Source: Prevotella sp.
Lineage (GTDB): Bacteria > Bacteroidota > Bacteroidia > Bacteroidales > Dysgonomonadaceae
Length of the DNA stretch: 34,780 nucleotides
NCBI GenBank assembly: GCA_031273295.1
Contig: JAISSD010000167.1
Location: 1 to 34,780 of the forward strand
Direction of reading: 5' to 3'
How positions within the stretch are numbered: the first letter of the stretch is position 1; every line of letters starts with the position of its first letter. Below are positions 27,084 to 34,780 of this stretch, piece after piece. The notes under the pieces were generated by a model. The model worked only from the letters and a program-made list of their open reading frames with translations. It ran no database searches and was not told the DNA's origin. A program made the position numbers and the translations under genes.

Positions 27084-27947
27084 ATGGAAACAATTATTTT
27101 TATTATTCTTATTATTGCTGTACCAACAGCGATTTGGCTTTCAAATAGAGGCAAGGGCGGAATGGATGGTAATCAAACTTGTGTGCCAACATCTCCAACC
27201 CACCATAACTCTTCCCGCGCTTCGTCAGAGAATCGCCCAACGGACGGATACAAGAGATTTTCAATAAAAGGAATTAGCCATTACGGAATCAAAGACAGGG
27301 ATTTGGGTTATTTTTCAGGATATGCTAAGGCGGAAACAAATAATGAATACGATCGGTATGCAGTTGCCATATATCGCAATGATGGGAAACAATTGGGTTA
27401 CGCACCTGCAAATTATATGACATTGCACGAATCTATAATAGACAAAGGCGGAAGAGTCCGCGCGTGGGGAACGATAGGGGGAACGTTCGGGAGCTACTAT
27501 GGTGATGTATATATAGAATTTGATCCAAATTATTTTTACAATAAAACACCAAGAAATGAACGTGTTTATAAATCACCAAACTTGCAGCGTAGCGGCATTG
27601 AGTTGTGTCAAGTATCACAAGACGATTCGTTTATAGGCAAATTTTACGGATTGGGTAAATTACTCGAAAGCGACGGCGAAATATACCCGCTCCAAATATC
27701 AAACGACAATGGCGTTGTATTGGGAACAGCTTGCGTTAATGAATATGGATACAACACAATACATGATTTTGCCATGAACAAAGAGGTTGAGGTGTGGGGA
27801 TACATAGGAACAAAAACATTTGTAGCAAATGGAGCAGTAGAGTATTTTGGATATGTGTATATACCAATAAGGTTTTCGGGAACTAAGCTCGAAAAGACAA
27901 AGAGTGAATTTAAAGATAAAAAAATACGATATAGAATAAAAGAATAA
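27084..27947 (+). CDS. Putative membrane-anchored protein with tandem HIRAN-like domains
   Basis: 287 aa; N-terminal TM METIIFIILIIAVPTAIWLSNRGKGG; GYFSGYAKAETNNEYDRYAVAIYRNDGKQLGYAPANYM HIRAN-like, with a degenerate second copy. Confidence 0.65.
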   Translation: METIIFIILIIAVPTAIWLSNRGKGGMDGNQTCVPTSPTHHNSSRASSENRPTDGYKRFSIKGISHYGIKDRDLGYFSGYAKAETNNEYDRYAVAIYRNDGKQLGYAPANYMTLHESIIDKGGRVRAWGTIGGTFGSYYGDVYIEFDPNYFYNKTPRNERVYKSPNLQRSGIELCQVSQDDSFIGKFYGLGKLLESDGEIYPLQISNDNGVVLGTACVNEYGYNTIHDFAMNKEVEVWGYIGTKTFVANGAVEYFGYVYIPIRFSGTKLEKTKSEFKDKKIRYRIKE

Positions 27948-28018
27948 TCTATCTTCGCTACAACCGCACTAAGCGGGATTAGCATCGGAATGGTTTTTAA
28001 TATATAACCTATAAACAA

Positions 28019-28066
28019 ATGAAGAAGCTAATTTTTATACTATTCGCTATACAAACCAATCATTAA
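28019..28066 (+). pseudogene. Truncated signal-peptide-like ORF (MKKLIFILFAIQTNH*) near the presumed prophage end
   Basis: 16-codon ORF starting like a secretion signal and stopping abruptly. Confidence 0.35.
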
Positions 28067-28101
28067 TCAGGCTCGAAAAACACTGCAAAACACACTGCAA
28101 A

Positions 28102-28143
28102 CAAAAGAAAATCCCGCTGCAAACATTTAATTAACAGCGGGAT
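28102..28143 (-). terminator. Rho-independent terminator for the tRNA-Leu pair
   Basis: Minus strand ATCCCGCTG...CAGCGGGAT (28143-28111, 9-bp stem) followed by TTTTCTTTTG. Confidence 0.8.
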
Positions 28144-28156
28144 ACAAAATGATGTG

Positions 28157-28240
28157 TACGCAGGATGAGATTTGAACTCACACACCGTAACCGGCACTAC
28201 CCCCTCAAAGTAGCGTGTCTACCAATTCCACCACCTGCGC
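28157..28240 (-). tRNA. tRNA-Leu (anticodon GAG)
   Basis: 84 nt, class II; GCGCAGG...CCTGCGT acceptor, loop TTGAGGG, TTCAAATC T-loop. Confidence 0.95.
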
Positions 28241-28258
28241 ATTGATTTAATATAAGGG

Positions 28259-28342
28259 TGCCCAGAACAGGACTCGAACCTGCACGTCCGCAAAGACACT
28301 CGCACCTGAAACGAGCGCGTCTACCAATTCCGCCACCTGGGC
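28259..28342 (-). tRNA. tRNA-Leu (anticodon CAG)
   Basis: 84 nt, class II; GCCCAGG...CTGGGC acceptor, loop TTCAGGT, GGTTCGAGTCC T-loop. Confidence 0.95.
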
Positions 28343-28554
28343 TTTCATTACGTTTGAATAAAGTGACCACCATCACTTTTTAGAAACCAAGACGATGTTT
28401 TTTATACGCCTTTTCTTTTCGGGTTCAAAAGTAATTATCTTTTTTGAATCACACAAATGTTTCGACATCCAAATTTGAATTATTATTCAATCGCTATATC
28501 CCAAATGCCGCAGGCACGTTCTAATTCTACCAGGGCATTACTACCTATTCGCTC

Positions 28555-28601
28555 AAATACAACTTATAAGTTGTATTTCTGAAATAATACCTCTATATTT
28601 G
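28555..28601 (+). promoter_or_regulatory. Promoter of the toxin-antitoxin pair with overlapping 24-bp palindrome
   Basis: Perfect palindrome aaatacaacttataagttgtattt (28555-28578); TTG at 28571, TATATTTG at 28594-28601, 20-bp spacing. Confidence 0.7.
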
Positions 28602-28618
28602 CAAATAAAAACGAATAC

Positions 28619-29164
28619 ATGACATTTGATGATATAACCGGTGATGGCCGCCTCTGGGCAGTGAGGAATAAAAGTGAGGAAGACAACGAACTTTACAAAC
28701 TTTTTGACAGATGGAATGACGTCGTATGGCTAAGATCTTTTTTCAAAGCAAATATGGATGACTTGACTTCCTATTTCAAGATTACAGATGTTAAAGACGC
28801 CATTATGGATACCATTGAGGATAGTGAGAGCTTGGAAAGAATGATCTTGGATTTGTCGCCGTACGCCAACCTGGATACAATTTTTCGCCCGTTAAGCAAT
28901 TACAACATAGGGGTATATCTTGAAAAAGATAAAGCGAAAATCAATGAACGCCGGCATCATGCATCGTGGCTTCGTATTTATGCCATTAAGCTTAATCAGG
29001 GTGTTTATATTGTTACCGGAGGAAGCATTAAACTGACGGCTACCATGCAGGAGCGTGAACATACGGCGAACGAGCTGCTTAAAATGGAACAAGCCCGTCG
29101 CTTCCTTATTGAAAATGGCATTGTAGATGACGATGGTTTTGTGGATTATATGAAGGAAATATAA
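28619..29164 (+). CDS. Putative toxin of a HigBA-like type II TA module
   Basis: 181 aa; WLRIYAIKLNQGVYIVTGGSIKLTATMQEREHTANELLKMEQARRFL resembles Gp49/RelE-like proteins; followed by HTH gene. Confidence 0.65.
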   Translation: MTFDDITGDGRLWAVRNKSEEDNELYKLFDRWNDVVWLRSFFKANMDDLTSYFKITDVKDAIMDTIEDSESLERMILDLSPYANLDTIFRPLSNYNIGVYLEKDKAKINERRHHASWLRIYAIKLNQGVYIVTGGSIKLTATMQEREHTANELLKMEQARRFLIENGIVDDDGFVDYMKEI

Positions 29165-29176
29165 AAGGAGATAATT

Positions 29177-29494
29177 ATGGAACAGGTAATAAACAAATTA
29201 AGACAGCATGAATCAGCTAACAAATCCCGTTGGCGTGATGAAGCTAATTCCCGGCATGAAAATAAATTATGGCTGCGTCATTCCCAATACATTGCCATGC
29301 AGATGCTGGATAAAATGGAAGAATTGGGATTGACACAGAAAGCCCTTGCCTCTCAAATGAATGTATCTCAACAGTATATCAGCAAGATTTTGAAAGGGCA
29401 TGAAAATCTTTCTTTGGAAACTTTGGCAAAAATAGAAGATATTCTCCATCTCAAGCTGTTAGTGCCCGCAGAAGATGAAAGCCTCACACTTTGA
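29177..29494 (+). CDS. HTH antitoxin (XRE family)
   Basis: 105 aa; MEELGLTQKALASQMNVSQQYISKILKGHENLSLETLAKIEDIL. Confidence 0.9.
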   Translation: MEQVINKLRQHESANKSRWRDEANSRHENKLWLRHSQYIAMQMLDKMEELGLTQKALASQMNVSQQYISKILKGHENLSLETLAKIEDILHLKLLVPAEDESLTL

Positions 29495-29585
29495 TAAACC
29501 CGAGTAGCAACCCTCTTCACCCTTTTTGGGCACAGATTACGGTGTTGTTATTCAGGGATTAAGGTGGGTGTGAGGTCGCATAGTG

Positions 29586-29685
29586 GTGAAAGCGTGAAAG
29601 CAGTGTGAAAGCAAAAAAGTGGGGTGCTTTCACACTTTATTGTTTATAAACCAATTGTTTATACGGGGTGTGAAAGCGTGAAAGC
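29586..29685. repeat. GTGAAAGC octamer array (five direct, one inverted)
   Basis: Direct at 29586, 29594, 29605, 29670, 29678; inverted at 29626-29633. Confidence 0.95.
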
Positions 29686-29712
29686 AGAAAATGAAAACTC
29701 TGGGAGGGAGTT

Positions 29713-29790
29713 GAGTTTAGTGTTTAGAGTTTAGAGTTTAGAGTTTAGAGTTGGCATCGCATCTCATCTCATCTCATCTCATCGCATCGC
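29713..29790. repeat. Short tandem repeats: GTTTAGA heptamers then ATCTC/ATCGC pentamers
   Basis: (ATCGC)(ATCTC)x4(ATCGC)x2 at 29756-29790 counted directly. Confidence 0.95.
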
Positions 29791-29883
29791 ATTTTGTTGT
29801 TCTTTAATTGTTCTTAAAAATGTGGGGGATGGTGAACAAAAGGGGGGGGATAATTGTTATTATAGTAGTGTGGGGCGGTTATA

Positions 29884-29978
29884 ATTGAGAATTGAGAGTT
29901 GAGAGTTGAGAGTTGAGAATTTATAATTCACCATTTATAATTCACCATTAATATTTTACTATTAATAATTTACCATTA
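29884..29978. repeat. TTGAGA(A/G) heptamers and AT-rich TTATAATTCACCA repeats
   Basis: Direct reading. Confidence 0.9.
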
Positions 29979-29992
29979 AATTGCTTGATTCT

Positions 29993-32074
29993 ATGTTTGT
30001 TATCTCTTTGTATAAGAAGAATTATGTGTCGCCGAAGGCGGGGGTGCTGTCGGTGGTTATGGATCAGATAAGGTCGGGAGCGCAAAGGCGTAGGGTGCTT
30101 GCTTGTAGGGAAGATTTGCTTTCTTACCATGAAGGGATGGAGTATCCTGAAGTGAAGAAAACGCAGGTGGTCTTGTTCAGCGCTTTGTTTCGTAAGGAGC
30201 AGGGGCAGATCGTGATGAAAGGGTATACGGGGATCGTGTTGTTGGAAGTGAACAAGCTGGCGGGGACAGCGGAGGTGGCGACTATTCGCCGGAGGGCTGC
30301 GGATGCGCCACAGACGTTGGCTGCTTTTGCAGGGCTGAGTGGGCTGAGCGTAAAGATATTGGTTGGCTTTGCTCTCCCGGGCAATCGTTTGCCGCAGACG
30401 AGGGAGGAGGCGGAATGTTTTCATGCGCATGCTTACCGGCAGGCGGTGTATTTTTACCAGATGCAATTGGGACGGGCGATTACGCTTAAAACACCGGTGC
30501 TGGAAAGGGGGTGTCGCTTGTCGTATGATCCTGATTTGTATTATAATCCGCAGGCAGCGGTCATCACGATGGAACAGCCGGCACGGATGCCTTCGGAGCT
30601 AAACTGGGAGGAGGCTCAGCAGGAACGGCCCAATCCTTTCGACCGCCTCCTGCCCGGCATCGATCAGAGCTATCGTTTGTTATTTCTTTTTTCTACTGCG
30701 CTGAAAGAGGCCCGTACGTTTTTTGGGGGTATCGAGCCGGACGATCCGGCGCCTTTTCTTATACGTCTGGCGGAGAACTGTTATCGCTCGGGGATACCCG
30801 AAGCGGATATGGTGGAGTGGGCCATGACGCATTCACCCCTTGGCAGGCATGAAGCGGTGCTTAGGGAAATTGTGCGCAATGTGTATGCTTTAGAGAAACC
30901 TTTTGGCACGAAGCCTTGTGTACACCCGTCACAAGTGATGGCCTTGCAGTTGGAGGATTTCATGAGCCGCCGCTATGAGTTTCGCCGTAACGAGCTGAAG
31001 AAAGAGGTGGAGTATCATGAGCGGGGCGTGTGCATGTTTGGCTTTTCGCCTGTGACGGATGAGGTGTTGAACAGTATCAGTATGCAGGCCCATGCCGAAG
31101 GCCTGAATTTCTGGGATCGCGATGTGAAACGCTATGTTTTCTCCAAGCGTGTGCCGGTGCATAACCCCATTGATTATTACTTAGCCCATCTGCCCGCATG
31201 GGACGGCATCGATCATATCCGTGCCTTGGCCTTGACTCTCCCAACGAAAAACAAGCATTGGCCGGATCTGTTCGCTCGTTGGTTTATCGGGATGGTTGCC
31301 CAGTGGCAGCAAATCAACGGTCAGCGCGCCCATAGCGTCGTTCCTCTGCTGACGGGCGATCAGGGATGTGGGAAATCCACCTGGTGCCGGCAGTTGATGC
31401 CAAGAGCGCTTCGCGAATATTATACCGACAGCCTCGATTTGGGTAATAAGCGCGAGACAGAGCTGGCGCTTCACCGTTTTGCACTGATCAATCTGGATGA
31501 GTTCGATTCGATCAGCCTCACGCATCAGCCTTACTTGAAACACCTGTTGCAGAAACCTGAGATCAATGCCCGCCGTCCATATAAAAGCAGTATCCAAAGC
31601 TTGAAGCGCTACGGCGTTTTTATTGCTACCTGCAACAATACGGATTTGCTGACCGACCCTACCGGTAGCCGCCGTTTCCTTTGTATCGCTATTGAGGGGA
31701 AGATAGACAAACGGCTGCGTATCAACCACGATCAATTGTATGCCCAGGCCCTTGCTGCCATTAGGAACGGCGAGCGCTATTGGTTCGACCAGGAGGAGGA
31801 ACAGTTGATTGTCAGCAACAACAGCGCTTTCGAGCAAATGCCTGTGGAGGAGCAGTTGCTGCTTCAATATTTTGCTCCTGCCGATCCGGACGACAAGGCG
31901 GGTCAGTGGTTATCGCCCATCCTGATCATCCAGCGCCTGCAAGAGTTAGGGAAGGTGAAATTCAGCAACGTACACATACAACAGTTCGGCCGTATCCTGC
32001 GTAAACACCAGATCCCCCTCCTCCATACGAGGCATGGGAACGTGTACCACGTGAGGGAGTTGGGTTTACTTTAG
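29993..32074 (+). CDS. BT4734/VapE-like primase-helicase (virulence-associated E family)
   Basis: Likely ATG at 29993; VVPLLTGDQGCGKSTWCRQLMP P-loop, ALINLDEFDSI Walker B, IATCNNTDLLTDPTGSRRFLCIAIEGKID motif C-like region. Confidence 0.85.
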   Translation: MFVISLYKKNYVSPKAGVLSVVMDQIRSGAQRRRVLACREDLLSYHEGMEYPEVKKTQVVLFSALFRKEQGQIVMKGYTGIVLLEVNKLAGTAEVATIRRRAADAPQTLAAFAGLSGLSVKILVGFALPGNRLPQTREEAECFHAHAYRQAVYFYQMQLGRAITLKTPVLERGCRLSYDPDLYYNPQAAVITMEQPARMPSELNWEEAQQERPNPFDRLLPGIDQSYRLLFLFSTALKEARTFFGGIEPDDPAPFLIRLAENCYRSGIPEADMVEWAMTHSPLGRHEAVLREIVRNVYALEKPFGTKPCVHPSQVMALQLEDFMSRRYEFRRNELKKEVEYHERGVCMFGFSPVTDEVLNSISMQAHAEGLNFWDRDVKRYVFSKRVPVHNPIDYYLAHLPAWDGIDHIRALALTLPTKNKHWPDLFARWFIGMVAQWQQINGQRAHSVVPLLTGDQGCGKSTWCRQLMPRALREYYTDSLDLGNKRETELALHRFALINLDEFDSISLTHQPYLKHLLQKPEINARRPYKSSIQSLKRYGVFIATCNNTDLLTDPTGSRRFLCIAIEGKIDKRLRINHDQLYAQALAAIRNGERYWFDQEEEQLIVSNNSAFEQMPVEEQLLLQYFAPADPDDKAGQWLSPILIIQRLQELGKVKFSNVHIQQFGRILRKHQIPLLHTRHGNVYHVRELGLL

Positions 32075-33397
32075 GATTTTCTTTTGGAGGAGGCGGAACC
32101 AGAGGAAGGCGCTTAGGCCTTTGGCCATGCTGGTGAGGGTGATGGCCCACCAGACGCCTGTTAGTCCGAGGCTTGTGGAGGAGAGGAGGATCGCTAATGG
32201 GATGCGAAGGAGGTTGAGGCTTATGCTGATAATGGCTGGAGGGAGGGTGCGTCCCGTGCCGTAGAACAGGCCTTGCATCGTGATTTCGAGCATCATAAAC
32301 AGCATCGAATAGGCTTCGATACGGAAGAAGACGCCGCCTGAGAGGTAGGCCTCGCGCTCGGGGACGATGAGCGAAAAGATCTCGCCTCCATAGAAGAGAA
32401 AGAGCAGGGTGCAAAAGGTGCCGAACAGGGCAGTCATCGCCAGCGTGGCATGGTAGGCGCCTCGGATGCGTTCTTTGCGGCCTGCTGCGTAGTTTTGTGC
32501 GGTGAAGGCGCTGAGGGCTGTGCTGAATCCTTGCGAGGTGTTCCATGCCAGGCCTTCGATCTGTCCGCCGGTGGTAAGTGTCATCAGCCCGATATGCCCG
32601 CCGTGTAGCGAAGCAGTGCGACCCATACACAGATTGATAAAGGCAAACAAGACGTTCAGCAGGGCGACGGGCAGTCCCAGCCGGAAGATACGCTTCGTAT
32701 AACGCGCTTTCAGCCTGACAAAGAAGGGAAAGCCTCCCAGCAAACGGCTTTTGTAGCGGAGGTGATAGACAAAGAGCGCGACAACGAGTCCCTGCGAGAG
32801 GCAGGTGGCACAAGCCGCACCGGCCACTCCCCAATCGAAGACAAAGATAAACAGCGGATCGAGCAGTATATTAACGATCAGGCCTATGCCATGGATCAAA
32901 AAGGTGATACGGCTTCGCCCTGCCGCATTGTGTATGCCCGTGAAGGAAGAAGCAAGGAAGACGAGTGGGCAGCCGAAGGTCAGAATCCGCAGAAACGTGA
33001 CGGCCTTAGCCGTGATGGAGGCTTCTAAGCGGTAGAAACCCAGGATAGGCCAGGCAAAAAGAAAAAGCGCCATCCCCCAGCAAAGGGAGAGCAGCAGCCC
33101 GATCGTCAGGTTGTGAGAGGCAAAAAGACGGGCGTCGCCGGCATTTTGCGCCCCTATACTTTGACCGACACTGACTTCGGCTCCTACCTTATTGAGCAGG
33201 GAGAGTGAGGAGGTCATCCATGTCAGGATGCCGACAGCTCCGATGGCGGCTACCGACTCGCTCCCCAGGCGGCCGATCCAGGCCATGTCGATCAGGTTGT
33301 ATGCCATTTGTACAAAGGATGTGCCCATGATGGGCAAAGCCAGGTTGAAAAGCTGGCGTTTGATGGGGCCGACGGTAAGGTTTTTTATTCCGTGCAT
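32066..33397 (-). CDS. MATE family efflux transporter
   Basis: 443 aa multi-TM; LALPIMGTSFVQMAYNLIDMAWIGRLGSESVAAIG. Confidence 0.95.
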   Translation of the reverse strand: MHGIKNLTVGPIKRQLFNLALPIMGTSFVQMAYNLIDMAWIGRLGSESVAAIGAVGILTWMTSSLSLLNKVGAEVSVGQSIGAQNAGDARLFASHNLTIGLLLSLCWGMALFLFAWPILGFYRLEASITAKAVTFLRILTFGCPLVFLASSFTGIHNAAGRSRITFLIHGIGLIVNILLDPLFIFVFDWGVAGAACATCLSQGLVVALFVYHLRYKSRLLGGFPFFVRLKARYTKRIFRLGLPVALLNVLFAFINLCMGRTASLHGGHIGLMTLTTGGQIEGLAWNTSQGFSTALSAFTAQNYAAGRKERIRGAYHATLAMTALFGTFCTLLFLFYGGEIFSLIVPEREAYLSGGVFFRIEAYSMLFMMLEITMQGLFYGTGRTLPPAIISISLNLLRIPLAILLSSTSLGLTGVWWAITLTSMAKGLSAFLWFRLLQKKILK

Positions 33398-33402
33398 TGC
33401 GT

Positions 33403-34780
33403 TCAGAAACTTATGGAAAACATGAGTTCGGTTTGAATATCAGCAGGTGAGAGCGGGCGGATCACGCGCAGGCCTGTTGTCAGCGGGAAGGTGAAGCGTA
33501 GGGCGTTCCAGTCGAAAAGAAACTCGCCTCCCAAAGAGCTTCGGGCTGCCCATCCGCTTTGGGCAACGGGTTGGTTGTAAGTCAGATCGTAGAACAGGTT
33601 GGCACGCAGACGCTGGACGTAGGCCAGCGAGCCAAGGCTGAAGTCGGGACTCAGGAGCGGGAAAGCATAATCGGCCTTGAAGCCCGCCTGCCGGTAGGTA
33701 TGATAGGAGTAATCGTAGCCCCGTGGCGCTTCGATGAGTTGTTTGGTGATGTATAAAGGTTTCCCTATGCCCGGCTGGTATTGAAAGGCTGCCCGTAGCA
33801 TCAGGGAGTGATTCGGCCCTACGCCCGGCCAGTAGGTGGTCAGCCGTGCGGCGTATAAACTACCGAAATTAGCTGAGTTAAACGGCATATTCAGGTATTG
33901 CAAGTTAAGCTGGAATCCCCAACGCGGCAAGATGTCGCGCTGTGCCATCCGCCGGTAATGATACAGCCTTATTTCAGAGAGCATATATTGATAGTGAGCC
34001 ATCGACTCCCCGCCGTATTGCTGGTAGCGGTGATTGGTGAAATAATAGCTTATGGAGGGTTGGATGCCGCTGTAATAGTGGTTTCTCGTCAGGTTGAGGG
34101 GCGCATAGGCCCGCAGGCTTGCTTCCACTAACTTCCTTCCGCCGCGAAGGCTATACAGCATGAGCTGGTTGTCATCGTTCTTTCCCCATCGCATATCATA
34201 GGCCTTGCCGCCATAGTCTACATTCAGGTGAATAACAGGAAACCATCCCATATAAAGGAAATCGAGCTTAGCGTGGTGATCGCCCCGGTTGTAATACCAG
34301 CCGGCTTGTGTGATCGCCGTATTGAGTGCGTTTTGCGAAATCAGGGTAGCGCCCGGTTTCAGGGCTGAAGTGAAATTAGACGAACCGCCCCTCACCAACT
34401 CGTCTACATTGTAATAAAAGGGCGCCCAACTGTGTATATGAAACAGATGGGAGGCTTTCGCGTAGGGGCGGGCTTGCAGGTCTATGGCAGGCAAAGCGGC
34501 GGTCTTCTCCAAGGTGAAACCCTCCTGCTGCGAAATCGTTTCGGCCAGGCTAAAGCGGGCGGGAGACTCGAAAGGGGTTTCTTCCCTCAACAGGCTGTCG
34601 GCCGGCAAGGAGGCCATCCGGTATCCGTTTGCCTGGTAATCGGCATAGAGCAGTTGCTTCCCGCCGGCAGACCAGGCGGGTTGAAAAGCGCCGAAGCGGG
34701 CTGCCGTCAGGCGGTAAATCTTCCGGCTTGTCGGTTCTAAGGCATAGATGTTGTTGATGCCGTCGAAGCCCGACTCGAAG
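33403..34780 (-). CDS. Partial: beta-propeller (TolB-like) plus outer-membrane beta-barrel-like protein, continues past the right edge
   Basis: The frame stays open upstream of the listed ATG at 34617 to the window edge (FESGFDGINNIYALEPTSRKIYRLTAARFGAFQPAWSAGGKQLLYADYQANGYRMASL); aromatic-rich beta-strand C-terminus ending in F. Confidence 0.75.
   Translation of the reverse strand, partial: FESGFDGINNIYALEPTSRKIYRLTAARFGAFQPAWSAGGKQLLYADYQANGYRMASLPADSLLREETPFESPARFSLAETISQQEGFTLEKTAALPAIDLQARPYAKASHLFHIHSWAPFYYNVDELVRGGSSNFTSALKPGATLISQNALNTAITQAGWYYNRGDHHAKLDFLYMGWFPVIHLNVDYGGKAYDMRWGKNDDNQLMLYSLRGGRKLVEASLRAYAPLNLTRNHYYSGIQPSISYYFTNHRYQQYGGESMAHYQYMLSEIRLYHYRRMAQRDILPRWGFQLNLQYLNMPFNSANFGSLYAARLTTYWPGVGPNHSLMLRAAFQYQPGIGKPLYITKQLIEAPRGYDYSYHTYRQAGFKADYAFPLLSPDFSLGSLAYVQRLRANLFYDLTYNQPVAQSGWAARSSLGGEFLFDWNALRFTFPLTTGLRVIRPLSPADIQTELMFSISF

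Noticed and set aside
27960-28000. Terminator after the HIRAN-like gene
   Set aside because: ccgcactaagcgg gives only a 4-bp core with an internal loop and a weak T tract; not strong enough to call
29981-29992. TTG start of the VapE-like ORF
   Set aside because: An ATG four codons downstream (29993, MFVISLYKKNYV) is the more likely start
31181-31867. Minus-strand 228 aa ORF
   Set aside because: Antisense to the VapE-like gene, whose P-loop and Walker B motifs are clear
31962-32834. Minus-strand 290 aa ORF
   Set aside because: Alternate frame of the MATE gene; Arg/Pro/His-rich composition typical of a shadow frame

Overview
The window is mostly the right-hand part of an integrated siphovirus-type prophage (about 1 to about 28.1 kb) in a Bacteroidales (Bacteroides/Parabacteroides-like) chromosome, followed by host or accessory DNA. 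Read on the minus strand, the order is: early/regulatory genes (25.4-21.1 kb, including a Rha/KilAC antirepressor), replication (initiator with internal repeats, DnaB helicase), HNH nuclease, small and large terminase, portal, HK97-type protease and capsid, head-tail connectors, major tail protein, frameshifted tail assembly chaperones, tape measure, tail tip, S74 tail fibre, and BACON-like surface proteins. A divergent plus-strand lysogeny operon holds a LexA/CI-like S24 repressor, a putative lipoprotein and a putative membrane-anchored tandem-HIRAN protein. The right flank has two tRNA-Leu genes with a terminator, a HigBA-like toxin-antitoxin pair, a repeat-rich region leading into a BT4734/VapE-like primase-helicase, a MATE transporter and a partial beta-propeller/outer-membrane protein. 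No integrase or lysis gene is visible, so the left end of the prophage lies outside the window. Most interesting points: the repressor-linked lipoprotein plus tandem-HIRAN pair; an origin-like repeat block inside the initiator gene; a +1/-2 frameshift site on an A10 run; a duplicated intergenic leader in the late operon; a structured RNA in the early operon; and iteron-like repeats before the VapE gene. All functional names come from reading motifs by eye; no database search was run.
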